The notes under the pieces are model-generated. The model worked only from the letters and a program-made list of their open reading frames with translations, was not told where the DNA came from and ran no database searches. Positions 1-9,786 of a DNA stretch of 64,000 nucleotides are shown piece after piece. Source of the stretch: Pseudoalteromonas sp. MMG007 (GTDB lineage: Bacteria; Pseudomonadota; Gammaproteobacteria; Enterobacterales; Alteromonadaceae); the NCBI RefSeq assembly GCF_018100985.1, contig NZ_JAGJEI010000004.1, positions 186,001 to 250,000 on the forward strand, in the 5' to 3' direction. The translations under genes were made by a program, and so were the position numbers. Positions within the stretch are counted from its first letter, which is position 1. Each line of letters opens with the position of its first letter.

Positions 1-624
1 ACCTAAGTCGCTCATTTTATATGTAGCTCGGCTAAAATCGTGATCTTGAGTATGACTGTTAGCAATAGCAACAACATCTAAAGACGCATTACTTGCAGCG
101 GTTACACCTGTAAAAGTGTCCTCAACTGCTATTGCATTCTCAGCTGCTTCGTTAATATTTTTAAGCGCTAATAAATAAGGATCCCCTGCGGGTTTAGGGT
201 TAATCACATCATCTTTAGTGACTACCGTATCAAATAATTCGTAAAAGCCTAACCCTTTTAAAATAGGCATAGCCTCAGCGCTTGCACTGCCCGTGACTAA
301 TGCCATTTTTAAGCCGCTGCGTTTAACTGCTTTAAGTGTTTGCTCAGCATAAGGCATAATAGGCGGTAAATTACTTTTTACGTACTCGCCAAATAAACGG
401 TATTTTTCATCTGCTAAAAATTGCGCGCTTACTGATAAGTTATGCTCTTGCTTAATCTCTATTGCAGCTTCTAAAGTGGGTCGCCCTGAAAAGCGCTGAC
501 AAAAGTCATTTTCTAAATAGCTAACACCATAAGGCTTAAGTAGTTGACTCCAACATACGAAATGCATGCTTTCTGAATCTACTAATGTACCATCCATATC
601 AAATAATACTGCATTTAAGCTCAT
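1..624 (-). CDS. HAD-superfamily phosphatase, beta-phosphoglucomutase-like (3' end outside window)
   Basis: This is the N-terminal 208 codons of a haloacid dehalogenase-type hydrolase; the C-terminus lies beyond the left edge. The protein opens with the HAD motif I DMDGTLVDSE near residues 9-18, in which the first Asp is the phosphoryl-accepting nucleophile and the second the general acid. Motif II is VTGSAS (Thr/Ser), and motif III/IV corresponds to the NPKPAGDPYL and AVEDTFTGVTAA segments. The helical cap between motifs I and II places it with the PGM/phosphatase subgroup, which usually acts on small sugar phosphates. The substrate cannot be read from the sequence. AAGGAG stands 7 bases before the ATG. 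A hairpin terminator lies just upstream, so the gene is probably transcribed on its own. Confidence 0.85.
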   Translation of the reverse strand, partial: MSLNAVLFDMDGTLVDSESMHFVCWSQLLKPYGVSYLENDFCQRFSGRPTLEAAIEIKQEHNLSVSAQFLADEKYRLFGEYVKSNLPPIMPYAEQTLKAVKRSGLKMALVTGSASAEAMPILKGLGFYELFDTVVTKDDVINPKPAGDPYLLALKNINEAAENAIAVEDTFTGVTAASNASLDVVAIANSHTQDHDFSRATYKMSDLG

Positions 625-650
625 TCTTACTCCTTAAATTTTAGCGTTAA

Positions 651-674
651 AAAAAGGCGCCTGGGCGCCTTTTT
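651..674 (-). terminator. Rho-independent terminator, bidirectional form
   Basis: A perfect GGCGCC/GGCGCC stem with a 2-base loop is flanked by A5 and T5. It starts 3 bases past the stop of the minus-strand 99-residue gene and separates it from the HAD phosphatase gene. Confidence 0.85.
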
Positions 675-677
675 GTA

Positions 678-977
678 TTACTCGCTCAAGCCTACTGGCG
701 GCTCAGCATAAGCTTCTTCCCCAGTTTCAACATCAACCAGTTCATAACCACGCGTTTTGCGTACAACCTTTAATATAGGCTTTTCTAGGGCAGTTTTTAA
801 TCTATCAGCATCAGCCGATAACTCATCAAGCGTTGTACCAAAAGGTGCAGCACCGGTTTCTGACCAGTTAGTCACTTTACCATTTAGGTTATATTCTACT
901 TCGTGTATTTGATATTGCGCTGCTTCATCTTTTGTTGCTTCACAAAAAATTACACGGTAATTCCAAAATCCAGCCAT
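678..977 (-). CDS. Conserved small cytoplasmic protein, unknown function
   Basis: This is a 99-residue protein with no signal peptide or membrane segment. It begins MAGFWNYRVIFCEATKDE and has a beta-rich first half (VEYNLNGKVTNWSET) followed by a helical DELSADADRLKTALEKP segment. It ends in an acidic tail. I do not recognise a named family and assign no function. The start has a weak GAGAT ribosome-binding site, and the composition is that of an ordinary housekeeping protein. It sits between two terminators (651-674 and 1031-1055), so it is a single-gene transcription unit. Confidence 0.7.
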   Translation of the reverse strand: MAGFWNYRVIFCEATKDEAAQYQIHEVEYNLNGKVTNWSETGAAPFGTTLDELSADADRLKTALEKPILKVVRKTRGYELVDVETGEEAYAEPPVGLSE

Positions 978-1030
978 TTCTTTATCTCTTTAAATTAATT
1001 AACGCTACTTTACCAGCTTTATAAAAACAT

Positions 1031-1055
1031 AAAAGCCTGCACAAGGCAGGCTTTT
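1031..1055 (-). terminator. Terminator of the TonB receptor gene
   Basis: The stem AAAAGCCTGC/GCAGGCTTTT has a 5-base loop and lies 28 bases past the minus-strand stop at 1083. The T run of the right arm forms the tail on the transcribed strand. Confidence 0.8.
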
Positions 1056-1082
1056 AAAAATTAATATAATTTAAGGTTATCT

Positions 1083-3359
1083 TTAGAAAAAGCTAACTTT
1101 AAATTCAGCGCCAATAAAGCGAGGTTCATTAACAATCCCAGAATTGTTACTAAAATCTACACCACCAATAAATACTTCTTCACTCGTAATATTGCGAGCA
1201 AAAGCAGATACTTCGTATTCATAGTCACCATCAAACCACTTATAACCAGCACGCACACCGCCTTCAAGCAACGCCTCACCAGTAAACTCTACTGAGTCAT
1301 ATAAAAAGAAATCTATTTCACTACGATAAGACCAATCAGTGTAAGCATAAAACTCACCGTCACCAAATTCTTTAGTATAGCGAAGAGTAAAATTAGCGAT
1401 CCATTCTGGGGCATGCGGTAGGCTATTTCCATCTAAACTATAGCCTTGCTCAGTTAGAGGATCCGTAATAGTACATGCAAAACAACCTGAAGCAAATAGT
1501 TCATCATCCTGCAGCTCTGTATTGTTGTAGCTGAAGTTAAACGTCATATCAAACTCATCGTTTAAAACCCACTGCGTATCAACTTCAAATCCATAGCCCA
1601 CTGTTTTATCAGCATTTAATAGCCTTGCTGTATTTCCAAATTCACCACCAACGGCTGTTAATTGCTGATCATTCATTTGGTAATAAAAGACAGTTGCATT
1701 AACACGACCACTACCATCTAAAACATCAGATTTAATACCTGCTTCAATAGAGTTTATAGTTTCAGAATCAGCTACAGTAACATCGTCACTAAATAAAATA
1801 CGGCCTTGAACGCTAGGCGCACGAAACCCGTTCGCGGCGCGTACAAATAAATTAACATCATCAGAGTATTTATACGCGGCAGCTAAGTCCCATGAAACAT
1901 GGCTATCTTCAGGTGAAACTGATTTAGTTAAATCAGTAATTACAGCATCTGAAGATAAATAACGAGAAGCATTAAAATCTCTTTCATCGTCAGAATAGCG
2001 AAGGCCAGCTGTCACCTCTAACTTTTCTGTTAATTGAAACTCTGTTGAGCCAAATAATGCCCATGCAGTAGTTTCTTGATCTTGTCTAACATACCCTGTC
2101 AAAAAGTTTGCACCTAAGCCATCGTAACCGTATGTTTCTATTACTTGATCTTCTTTATAATAAAAAGCACCAACTTGGTAATTGAAATCGCCATCAAAAT
2201 TACTTGATAGACGCAGCTCTTGAGAATATTGGTCGTGCTCTGGTAATGCATCTGCAGTTTCAGAAGCTAAAAAGATAAAGCCTGGTCCCATTTCAGGAGT
2301 TGGGCATCCCGGGACAAAGTTATTACCACAACCAAAACCACCATCCACATCTGCTCGAGAATAGATTTCTGCACTTTCCCACCCAGAAATAGAGGTTAAT
2401 GTATAATCATTAAAGTCATATTCTAGCTTTAGATTTGCCCCTTGACTTTCAACATCTTGCGTAGAATATTGGACAGTATCTTGAGTTATAACCTCTGGAT
2501 CAAAGCCCGATACAGCGTTATTTGTTCCGCTTTCAATAGCATTTGCATGAAAAACTATAGGAGAACCATTTAAGTCACGCGTGTGGTAGTTAAATAAAGC
2601 ATTAAAATTATCATCTTCGTATAAAAATTGTATACGCGCAGCCGTTTCCTGATAACCACCCGTGGCATCATCAATAATATTCCCTTCTAACCTATTATCA
2701 ATGTAGTCGTCTCTCTCTTGCCTTAAAACAGAAACCCGAGTCGAAAGTTTATCAGTTAAACCTGTACTTATAGCACCTTCAAAGTCTACCGAATTGAATG
2801 AGCCATATGATAACGAAGCGTACCCCTCTAAATCTTGTGTTGGTCGAGCAGAATCAATTTTAACCAAACCAGCAGGTGTATTTCGTCCGAACAATGTACC
2901 TTGAGGGCCACGTAACACTTCAACGCGGCCAGTATCAAATACTGGGAAGCCTTTTAATATAGGACTTTCTTGAACAATTTCGTCTACAACTAATGATACT
3001 GGCTGTGAGGAATTAAGGTCAAAATCAGAATTACCCAATCCACGAACATAAAAACGTGGAAACGTACGACCATATGAAGATTCAACAGAGAGGCTTGGAA
3101 TTTTCGCATTTAAAAAGCGAATATCCATCCCTGCAGAGCTATAGGCATCTAAACTATCACCTTGTAATGCTGATGCTGAAACTGGTACTTCTTGAGCGTT
3201 TTCTACACGTTTGCGAGCTGTAATCTGAATAACTTCTAGTTGATTGCTTTTTTTAGCGGTATCTTCCTCAGCAGCGAAGGCTGAAATAGATGTACCAGCA
3301 GCAGATAGTAGAGCAGCATTAATAATGGTCGCTATTGCAGTTTTTTTTAATGATTTCAT
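1083..3359 (-). CDS. TonB-dependent outer-membrane receptor
   Basis: This is a ligand-gated outer-membrane transporter of about 758 residues that takes up a siderophore or another large substrate using TonB-ExbBD energy. I chose the ATG that gives MKSLKKTAIATIINAALL, a clear signal peptide ending SAFA. The frame stays open 12 codons further to a TTG, but that adds a charged leader with no ribosome-binding site. The mature N-terminus has a TonB-box-like LEVIQITARKR. The plug follows (VEVLRGPQGTLFGRNTPAG), then a 22-strand-type barrel rich in aromatic and acidic residues that ends in F at the C-terminus, as usual for outer-membrane barrels. The substrate is unknown; the plug type is common in marine gammaproteobacteria and sphingomonads. 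It is transcribed alone from an extended -10 promoter near 3525. Confidence 0.92.
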   Translation of the reverse strand: MKSLKKTAIATIINAALLSAAGTSISAFAAEEDTAKKSNQLEVIQITARKRVENAQEVPVSASALQGDSLDAYSSAGMDIRFLNAKIPSLSVESSYGRTFPRFYVRGLGNSDFDLNSSQPVSLVVDEIVQESPILKGFPVFDTGRVEVLRGPQGTLFGRNTPAGLVKIDSARPTQDLEGYASLSYGSFNSVDFEGAISTGLTDKLSTRVSVLRQERDDYIDNRLEGNIIDDATGGYQETAARIQFLYEDDNFNALFNYHTRDLNGSPIVFHANAIESGTNNAVSGFDPEVITQDTVQYSTQDVESQGANLKLEYDFNDYTLTSISGWESAEIYSRADVDGGFGCGNNFVPGCPTPEMGPGFIFLASETADALPEHDQYSQELRLSSNFDGDFNYQVGAFYYKEDQVIETYGYDGLGANFLTGYVRQDQETTAWALFGSTEFQLTEKLEVTAGLRYSDDERDFNASRYLSSDAVITDLTKSVSPEDSHVSWDLAAAYKYSDDVNLFVRAANGFRAPSVQGRILFSDDVTVADSETINSIEAGIKSDVLDGSGRVNATVFYYQMNDQQLTAVGGEFGNTARLLNADKTVGYGFEVDTQWVLNDEFDMTFNFSYNNTELQDDELFASGCFACTITDPLTEQGYSLDGNSLPHAPEWIANFTLRYTKEFGDGEFYAYTDWSYRSEIDFFLYDSVEFTGEALLEGGVRAGYKWFDGDYEYEVSAFARNITSEEVFIGGVDFSNNSGIVNEPRFIGAEFKVSFF

Positions 3360-3522
3360 GTCGGGTATTAACCTTTTGTATGCACTCTTGTTCAACGGTT
3401 TTTTGTGTTGCGCAATGTATTCATTGCGGGCTCGTACAATTTTTCGCGTCTTGCTTTATGGCGCGCGGACCTCATCACCGAGAGTACAAAAACGGAGTGA
3501 TAAGGCTGAACGAACGGTTAAT

Positions 3523-3531
3523 ATTATACCA
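3523..3531 (-). promoter_or_regulatory. Extended -10 promoter of the TonB receptor gene
   Basis: On the minus strand the sequence reads TGGTATAAT, a perfect -10 with the TGN extension. No good -35 stands at 16-18 bases, which fits an extended -10 promoter. It lies about 165 bases before the chosen ATG. Confidence 0.5.
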
Positions 3532-3734
3532 TTGTGTAATAATATTACTGCATAAATATGTGTAAATTTAGAAACTTTTTTGCAACATTTAACTACAAAA
3601 ACATGCATTTTTATCTGTTTTTAGATGTAAAAACCCAGTAATGAGGACATATGTCCTTTATTGAGGGTTGTAAATTCAAGTAGGAAATTTTGATTAGTTT
3701 ACATATTATTTAAAAGCTACATTTTTTATATATA

Positions 3735-3758
3735 AAAAAGTTACTCATTAGTGACTTT
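3735..3758 (-). terminator. Terminator of the MscS channel gene
   Basis: On the minus strand the stem AAAGTCACT / AGTAACTTT (one mismatch) with a 4-base loop is followed by TTTTTATATA. It starts 20 bases past the stop at 3778. Confidence 0.6.
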
Positions 3759-3777
3759 AAAGTTTGTGCTATTGACG

Positions 3778-4638
3778 CTAAGAACGCTTAAATGCAATTT
3801 CGCCATCAATGTGAATATCGCGCTGTGGAAATGCAATTAAAACATCGTGCTTTTCAAACACATCATAAAGGCTAAAGCGAATATCACTGCGTACTTTCCT
3901 AAGCATGGTTTCCGACTCGGCGCACACCCAAAAAATAGCATTAAATATTAAGGAGCTATCTGCAAAGTCATCAAACATCACTGACGACGTTGGATTAGCT
4001 AAAATAGCATCATGATCATCAAGTACTTGCTGAATGAGCTTTTTAACAAGTACAACATCAGAGCCATAAGCAACACCTACGCTTACTGACGAGCGTGCAT
4101 TACCATCTATTAGCGTCCAGTTTGTTACAGTGTTTTCTAAAAGTTGGGAGTTAGGTATAAGCATATGTACGCCATCGTTTCGGCGAATACGTGTAGAGCG
4201 TGTATTAATCGTTTCAACAACGCCTTTTGCGTTACCTACTTCCAAAAAGTCACCAATGCGAATTGGGCGCTCCCACATGAGTATCCAACCACTAATAAAG
4301 TTATTAATAATGTTTTGTGCACCAAAACCTACACCTATTGCTATAGCCCCAGATACAAATGCAAATGCTGTTAGAGGAATACTTAATACCTCTAAAGAAG
4401 TAAAAATTAAAATAGCAATACTCAGAATAAAATAAATGCGTGTAAACAAATGCACGGCGTCTTGGCTTATATTTTTAGCAAGCAGTGTTTTTTTAATAAG
4501 CTTGCCCATGCGCGTTACTAAAAACCACATAGCAAACAATATAAGCGGCACTTGGATTACTTTTGCAACCGTAATGTCCACATCGTTATAAGTGAATATT
4601 ACAAAAGCGAGATAATGATTTATTTCATCAAAGGTCAT
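3778..4638 (-). CDS. Small-conductance mechanosensitive channel, MscS family
   Basis: This is a 286-residue inner-membrane channel that opens under membrane tension to release solutes during osmotic downshock. Three hydrophobic segments lie in the first 125 residues. The last, AFAFVSGAIAIGVGFGAQN, has the Ala/Gly-rich pore-helix pattern (TM3) of the family. It is followed by the conserved NNFISGWILMWERPIRIGDFLEV stretch leading into the cytoplasmic beta domain with VETINTRSTRIRRNDG and IPNSQL. The length matches E. coli MscS (286 residues). It is transcribed alone, with its own terminator, and has no osmoregulatory neighbours. Confidence 0.93.
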   Translation of the reverse strand: MTFDEINHYLAFVIFTYNDVDITVAKVIQVPLILFAMWFLVTRMGKLIKKTLLAKNISQDAVHLFTRIYFILSIAILIFTSLEVLSIPLTAFAFVSGAIAIGVGFGAQNIINNFISGWILMWERPIRIGDFLEVGNAKGVVETINTRSTRIRRNDGVHMLIPNSQLLENTVTNWTLIDGNARSSVSVGVAYGSDVVLVKKLIQQVLDDHDAILANPTSSVMFDDFADSSLIFNAIFWVCAESETMLRKVRSDIRFSLYDVFEKHDVLIAFPQRDIHIDGEIAFKRS

Positions 4639-4832
4639 AGTATTTCCAACATCGTTATTGTTTATTATTTATTCATTAAAAATAAGTATGGTTCAGTTTT
4701 CGCTAAGCTTAGCACGGCATAATAGTGTTAAACCGCCATGTTAATAAATTCAGTATAAATTTTTCTGTAATTTATTAACTATTTATTGCACCGAGTGCTA
4801 TATAAATAGTGTACAAGCACTGGAGAACACAT

Positions 4833-5039
4833 ATGACACAACTTACTTTAAATCAAAGACTCGCTACTTTGCAGCCGCAGGTAGATTTGAAATTGTTTGA
4901 AAGCAGCCTAGATTACCGAAATAAAGTTTTGTGCTTGCTGGCCGAACAAGAACAAACTCTAGCAACTATTAATAAAGAGTTTGGGCAGCAATCTAATAGC
5001 TTTGGCTCAGAGAAAAAATTTGTTTTGGGTTATAACTAA
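4833..5039 (+). CDS. Small soluble protein, unknown function
   Basis: This is a 68-residue protein beginning MTQLTLNQRLATLQPQ. GGAG ends 7 bases before this ATG, which is why I prefer it to a GTG 24 bases upstream. The middle segment (LDYRNKVLCLLAEQEQTLATINKEF) is probably a single amphipathic helix. There is no signal peptide and I recognise no family. A perfect 10-base-pair terminator hairpin follows 32 bases after the stop, which supports a real expressed unit. Confidence 0.6.
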   Translation: MTQLTLNQRLATLQPQVDLKLFESSLDYRNKVLCLLAEQEQTLATINKEFGQQSNSFGSEKKFVLGYN

Positions 5040-5071
5040 CCCCCCTCTTAAACACACAATCGTATAATCTA

Positions 5072-5104
5072 GTAGCTCTAACGTATGATTTTAGAGCTAC
5101 TTTT
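5072..5104 (+). terminator. Rho-independent terminator
   Basis: The stem GTAGCTCTAA/TTAGAGCTAC is perfect over 10 base pairs with a 9-base loop, and TTTT follows. It ends the small gene at 4833-5039. Confidence 0.75.
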
Positions 5105-5253
5105 ACCCAACCTACTCCCAATTATTAGCTAATTTGCGTTCAAATCCCGCTTAATACCGATAAACTTTATTGTATAAACCCCCAAATTTGATAAGTTAAC
5201 TAGGTTTTTCGACTCGCAAAGCCTATTTCGGCTAATCTTTTTATGGAGTTATT

Positions 5254-7389
5254 ATGCGTAAAACCCTGATCGCCACTACTATTGCTAGTGCTTTAATCCT
5301 ATCAGCTTGTTCATCTAATGAGCCTACAGACATGGCAAAAGAAAGCGCAGCACAAGTGCAAGACATGACCGCAAACAATGTTTTATTCAAACCAAGCCCA
5401 TTGCAATACATGGCACCAGAGTTTGATAAGTTTGGTACAAAAGACTACGAAGCAGCATTTGACGCTGGTATTGCTCAGCATACTGCACAAGTACAAGCTA
5501 TTGCCAACAACCCAGCGCCTGCAACTTTTAAAAATACATTAGTTGAAATGGAAATGTCTGGCGAGCTACTAAACCGTGTATCGGCTGCATTTTATAACCT
5601 TTCTGGTTTAATTTCAGATGATGAATACCAGCGTATAAGTAAAAAAATGGCGCCGGTTTTATCTGCTCACTCTGATGACATTTACCTAAATGGTGCATTA
5701 TTTAAGCGCGTACAAACTATTTACGACAACAAAGACTCGCTTAACGCTGAAGATCAACGCCTTGTAGATTTTTACTACAAGCAATTTGTAAAAGCAGGCG
5801 CAAAGTTAAATGACGCTGAAAAAGCAAAAATGCGTGAAATCAACTCGCAACTTGCAGAGCTTTCTACTGCGTTTTCTCAAAACATTTTAAAATCGTTTAA
5901 AGAAGATGTAATTGTAGTTACAGATAAATCAAAACTTGCAGGCCTTTCAGAAGGTGAAATCGCAAGCCTTGCAGCTGCAGCTAAAAAAGCAGGTAAAGAT
6001 GGTTACATGATCACGCTAGTAAATACTACGCAACAACCAATTTTATCAAGCCTTGAAAACCGTGACCTTCGCGAGCAAATTTTCAAAGCGTCAGCTAATC
6101 GTGCAGCTGAGACAAACGGTCCAATTATTATTGAAGAAACTAACTTACGCGCTCAAAAAGCAGAACTACTAGGCTTTAAAGATTGGGCATCGTATGTAAT
6201 GACGTCGCGTATGGCTCAAACAACTGATAACGTGTACGGCATTTTAGATGACCTAGCACCAAAAGCAGTTGAAAAAGCTAAAATTGAAGCCGCTTCAATT
6301 CAAAAAGTAATTAACGATTCAGGCGAAAGCTTTGAGCTTAAACCATGGGATTGGGCTTTTTATGCAGAAAAAGTACGTGCTGAAAAATACGACCTAGATC
6401 CTGCGCTAGTTAAGCCATACTTTGAAATGAACTCTGTAATTCACGATGGTTTATTCTTTGCGATGAATAAGCTTTACGGTATTACATTTAAAGAGCGTAA
6501 AGACTTACCGGTTTATCACGAAGATGTAACGGCCTACGAAGTATTTAACGCTGACGGCAGTGCAATTGGTTTATTTTACATGGACCCATATGCACGTGAA
6601 GGTAAGCGTGGCGGTGCATGGATGAGTGCATACGTTAGCCAAAGTGGCTTAAAAGGCACTAAACCTGTAATTTACAACGCACAAAACATTCCAAAACCGG
6701 CGGCAGGCGAGCCAACGCTAATGACCTTCGATGAAGTGTCTACTATGTTCCATGAGTTTGGTCATGCGGCGCACGGTTTATTCTCAGACGTTAAATACCC
6801 AAGCCTAGCAGGTACAGCTACAGCCCGTGACTTTGTTGAGTTTCCATCACAAGCACACGAAGATTGGATGATTGAGCCTACGGTACTTGCTAACTACGCT
6901 AAACACTACAAAACAGGTGAGCCAATTCCAAAAGCATTACTTGATAAAGTACTCGCTTCGCAAAAATTCAACCAAGGTTTTGGTACCACTGAATATTTAG
7001 CCGCTGCTTTACTTGATATGGAATGGCACTCGTTTGGTTCAGATAAAAAAATCAGCGATGTACAAAAGTTTGAAAGCGATGCGCTAAAAGCACATGGTAT
7101 TGATTACTACCCTGTACCGCCGCGTTATAAGTCAAACTACTTTAGCCATACTTTTGCTGGTGGTTACTCTGCAGGTTACTACGCCTACCTTTGGACTGAA
7201 GTATTTGCAGCCGATGCCTTTGCTCACATGGAAAACAACGGTGGCTTAACGCGTGAAAACGGCGACAACTTCCGTAAAGAAATTCTATCTAAAGGTAATA
7301 GCCGCGACTTAATGCAAAGCTACATTGAGTTTAGAGGTCAAAAACCAACGACAGACGCGCTACTTAAGCGCCGTGGTTTAGTTGAGTAA
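5254..7389 (+). CDS. dcp: Peptidyl-dipeptidase of the M3 family, lipoprotein
   Basis: This is a zinc metallopeptidase of 711 residues that removes C-terminal dipeptides from small peptides (M3, dipeptidyl carboxypeptidase type). The N-terminus is a lipoprotein signal peptide with lipobox LSAC (Cys19 followed by Ser), so the enzyme should be anchored in the envelope rather than cytoplasmic as in E. coli. The zinc site is H500-E-F-G-H504 with the third ligand E529 in FVEFPSQ. The C-terminal YFSHTFAGGYSAGYYAYLWTE stretch is the substrate-binding signature of the family. The ATG follows GGAG at a normal distance. It is a single-gene unit closed by a strong terminator. The role is probably recycling or nutritional use of peptides in the periplasm. 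Confidence 0.92.
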   Translation: MRKTLIATTIASALILSACSSNEPTDMAKESAAQVQDMTANNVLFKPSPLQYMAPEFDKFGTKDYEAAFDAGIAQHTAQVQAIANNPAPATFKNTLVEMEMSGELLNRVSAAFYNLSGLISDDEYQRISKKMAPVLSAHSDDIYLNGALFKRVQTIYDNKDSLNAEDQRLVDFYYKQFVKAGAKLNDAEKAKMREINSQLAELSTAFSQNILKSFKEDVIVVTDKSKLAGLSEGEIASLAAAAKKAGKDGYMITLVNTTQQPILSSLENRDLREQIFKASANRAAETNGPIIIEETNLRAQKAELLGFKDWASYVMTSRMAQTTDNVYGILDDLAPKAVEKAKIEAASIQKVINDSGESFELKPWDWAFYAEKVRAEKYDLDPALVKPYFEMNSVIHDGLFFAMNKLYGITFKERKDLPVYHEDVTAYEVFNADGSAIGLFYMDPYAREGKRGGAWMSAYVSQSGLKGTKPVIYNAQNIPKPAAGEPTLMTFDEVSTMFHEFGHAAHGLFSDVKYPSLAGTATARDFVEFPSQAHEDWMIEPTVLANYAKHYKTGEPIPKALLDKVLASQKFNQGFGTTEYLAAALLDMEWHSFGSDKKISDVQKFESDALKAHGIDYYPVPPRYKSNYFSHTFAGGYSAGYYAYLWTEVFAADAFAHMENNGGLTRENGDNFRKEILSKGNSRDLMQSYIEFRGQKPTTDALLKRRGLVE

Positions 7390-7420
7390 AATAACTTAGC
7401 TTATTAAGCTCACTTTTATA

Positions 7421-7441
7421 AAAGCCCGCTTGCGGGCTTTT
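7421..7441 (+). terminator. Terminator of the M3 peptidase gene
   Basis: The stem AAAGCCCGC/GCGGGCTTT has a 2-base loop and a T-rich tail. It lies 31 bases past the stop. Confidence 0.85.
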
Positions 7442-7495
7442 ATTGTTTATACCCTCACCTATAACAGATAAACTTAGCTCAATATTTTTTAAAAG

Positions 7496-8368
7496 ATGAT
7501 GGTTATGCAGTACTTATTTGCAGTCACTTTGCTTTGGGCGTTTTCGTTTAGTTTAATTGGTGTGTATTTAGCAGGCCAAGTTGACGCATGGTTTAGCGTT
7601 TTAATACGTATAGCGTTGGCAACACTTATTTTTTTACCTTTTTTAAAACTCAAAAATACCCCAAAACCCGTTGCACTTAAACTTATGCTAATAGGCGCGG
7701 TGCAGCTAGGCGTAATGTACAGCTTTTACTACCATTCGTTTTTATATTTAACTGTGCCAGAAGTACTGCTATTTACAGTAATGACGCCGCTTTACATTAC
7801 ACTTTTAAACGATGGCTTAAACAAACACTTTAACCCCCGCTTTTTTATAGTCGCATTAATTGCCGTGCTAGGTGCTGTGGCTATTCGCTGGGAAAACTTA
7901 AATAGTAATTTTATTATGGGGTTATTACTCGTTCAAGGCGCTAACCTTAGCTTTGCGACCGGGCAAGTTACTTACAAACGCTTAATGGCTAATAACAAAC
8001 TTGATGATAAAACCGTGTTTGGCTGGTTTTTTATAGGCGCGCTTATTTTAGCTACAATGTGTTATGCGTTATTTGGCAATTCAAATAAATTACCAAGCAC
8101 TTCTACCCAATGGGGCATACTTATTTACTTAGGCGTTATTGCATCGGGCCTTGGCTACTTTTTATGGAATAAAGGGGCAACCAAAGTAAACGTTGGTGCA
8201 TTAGCGGTAATGAATAACTTGCTGATCCCAGCCGGAATTATAGTTAACGTACTCATTTGGAATAAAGATGCCGACATTATAAGGTTAAGTGTTGGTGGGG
8301 CTATTATGTTGGCAGCACTAATAATTAATCAAATCGGGTCGAATAAACAGAACGTCACATCAGTGTAG
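7496..8368 (+). CDS. EamA/DMT-superfamily inner-membrane transporter
   Basis: This is a 290-residue protein with about ten hydrophobic segments in two repeated halves, the EamA architecture of drug/metabolite exporters. Typical features are the opening FAVTLLWAFSFSLIGVYL, the loop motif PLYITLLNDGL, and the second-repeat end GYFLWNKGATKVNVGALAVMNN. The start may be the first ATG or the internal ATG giving MQYLFAVTLL three codons later; neither has a strong ribosome-binding site. The substrate (amino acid, amine or metabolite) cannot be told. It precedes the glycerophosphodiesterase gene on the same strand by 55 bases, so partial cotranscription is possible. Confidence 0.85.
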   Translation: MMVMQYLFAVTLLWAFSFSLIGVYLAGQVDAWFSVLIRIALATLIFLPFLKLKNTPKPVALKLMLIGAVQLGVMYSFYYHSFLYLTVPEVLLFTVMTPLYITLLNDGLNKHFNPRFFIVALIAVLGAVAIRWENLNSNFIMGLLLVQGANLSFATGQVTYKRLMANNKLDDKTVFGWFFIGALILATMCYALFGNSNKLPSTSTQWGILIYLGVIASGLGYFLWNKGATKVNVGALAVMNNLLIPAGIIVNVLIWNKDADIIRLSVGGAIMLAALIINQIGSNKQNVTSV

Positions 8369-8423
8369 CTAATTTGTCATTAAATCCAGTTAGGGTTGAG
8401 GAAAATAACGTTAAGGAACAAAC

Positions 8424-9755
8424 ATGAAACATCTCACCCTAATAACCAGCTCTTTAGCATTTGTGCTTCTTTGCGGTTGCGACGACGATGTAGAAATCGT
8501 CGAAAAAGACGTTGTCGTAACCAATACCACAGTAGAAGTAATTGAAGTACCCACGCCTGTTATTGTTGAAGTGGCAAAAGGCGATGCGCCAGACATTCAG
8601 CTAGGCACTCGCGCCGATTACCTTATTGATGATATGGATGAGAGCGATTTAAAAACTAAATTAGAATCGTGTAAAGACGGCCCCTTTTATAAAACCGACT
8701 TTTCTATTGGGCATCGCGGCGCCCCTATGCAATACCCAGAGCACACTAAAGAGTCTTATACTGCTGCCGCGCGAATGGGCGCGGGTGTTGTTGAGTGCGA
8801 TGTTACATTTACAAGCGACAAAGAGCTAGTGTGTCGCCATTCACAATGTGATTTACACACCACTACTAATATTTTAGCCATTGATGAACTTGCTGCTAAA
8901 TGTAGCGTCCCTTTTACACCCGCAGACTCAGCAAGTGGTATTGCCGCTTCAGCTAAATGTTGTACCAGTGATATAAGTTTAGCTGAGTTTTTAACGCTTG
9001 AAGGTAAAATGGATGGGGCTAATCCACAAGCCACTTCAGTCGATGAATACATGCAAGGCACGCCCAGCTGGCGCACAGATTTATACGCCACAAGCGGTAC
9101 TTTAATGACTCACAAGCAAAGTATTGAATTGTTTAAAACCCTTGGTGTAAAAATGACCCCTGAGCTTAAGTCGCCTCAGGTGAGTATGCCTTTTGATGGG
9201 ATGACGCAGCAGCAATATGCTCAAAAAATGCTAGATGAGTACACCCAATTAGATGTACCGAGTAATCGTGTTTATCCGCAATCATTTAATCTAGATGATG
9301 TTAAATACTGGATAAATAACAACCCCGACTTTGCTAATCAAAGTGTTTATTTAGATGGGCGCGACAGCGAAGCGGGATTTGATCCAAGTAACCCAGATAC
9401 GTGGCAGCCAAGTATGGAAGAACTGGTTACCGATGGCGTTAAAATTTTAGCGCCCCCTATTTGGATGATGTTAAGTATCGATAACAATAGTGATATTGTG
9501 CCTTCTCAATATGCAATTGATGCAAAAGCCGCAGGCCTTGAACTTATAGCATGGAGCCTTGAGCGCTCAGGACCGCTTAACGAAGGCGGTGGTTATTACT
9601 ATCAATCGATAGCGGATGTAATAGATAACGATGGCGACATGATGAAGGTTGTTGATGTGCTGGCACAAGATGTGGGCGTTATGGCTATATTTTCAGACTG
9701 GCCAGCAACGGTAAGTTACTACGCTAGCTGTAATAAAATGCCAGCAAGCATTTAA
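8424..9755 (+). CDS. Glycerophosphodiester phosphodiesterase, lipoprotein
   Basis: This enzyme of 443 residues should hydrolyse glycerophosphodiesters to glycerol-3-phosphate and an alcohol. The signal peptide ends in the lipobox LCGC (Cys19). The next residue is Asp, which in E. coli directs retention in the inner membrane. A charged Val-rich linker follows. The GDPD domain has H97-R98 in [13 protein letters not shown], the metal ligands E124 and D126 in VVECDVTF, and H139 in CRHS, all family catalytic residues. Extra cysteines (83, 125, 137 and the AKCCTS segment) suggest disulfides, fitting an exported enzyme. A later block [11 protein letters not shown] matches the end of the GDPD barrel. 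It probably scavenges phospholipid head groups. Confidence 0.9.
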   Translation: MKHLTLITSSLAFVLLCGCDDDVEIVEKDVVVTNTTVEVIEVPTPVIVEVAKGDAPDIQLGTRADYLIDDMDESDLKTKLESCKDGPFYKTDFSIGHRGAPMQYPEHTKESYTAAARMGAGVVECDVTFTSDKELVCRHSQCDLHTTTNILAIDELAAKCSVPFTPADSASGIAASAKCCTSDISLAEFLTLEGKMDGANPQATSVDEYMQGTPSWRTDLYATSGTLMTHKQSIELFKTLGVKMTPELKSPQVSMPFDGMTQQQYAQKMLDEYTQLDVPSNRVYPQSFNLDDVKYWINNNPDFANQSVYLDGRDSEAGFDPSNPDTWQPSMEELVTDGVKILAPPIWMMLSIDNNSDIVPSQYAIDAKAAGLELIAWSLERSGPLNEGGGYYYQSIADVIDNDGDMMKVVDVLAQDVGVMAIFSDWPATVSYYASCNKMPASI

Positions 9756-9786
9756 AAAACCAGTATCAGTAGTCGTTTATTTTTTT

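Larger units (their letters stand above)
3360..3777. other. Intergenic region holding a promoter and a terminator
   Basis: This 418-base AT-rich gap holds the receptor promoter (near 3523-3531) with a leader of about 160 bases, and the terminator of the MscS gene (3735-3758). Both reading frames of the GC-richer stretch 3420-3500 are open for a while but have no ribosome-binding site or recognisable protein. I see no gene here. Confidence 0.6.

Noticed and set aside
3244..3565. Two plus-strand open frames opposite the TonB receptor start and its leader
   Set aside because: They are antisense to the signal-peptide coding region and promoter, lack a ribosome-binding site, and have no recognisable protein.
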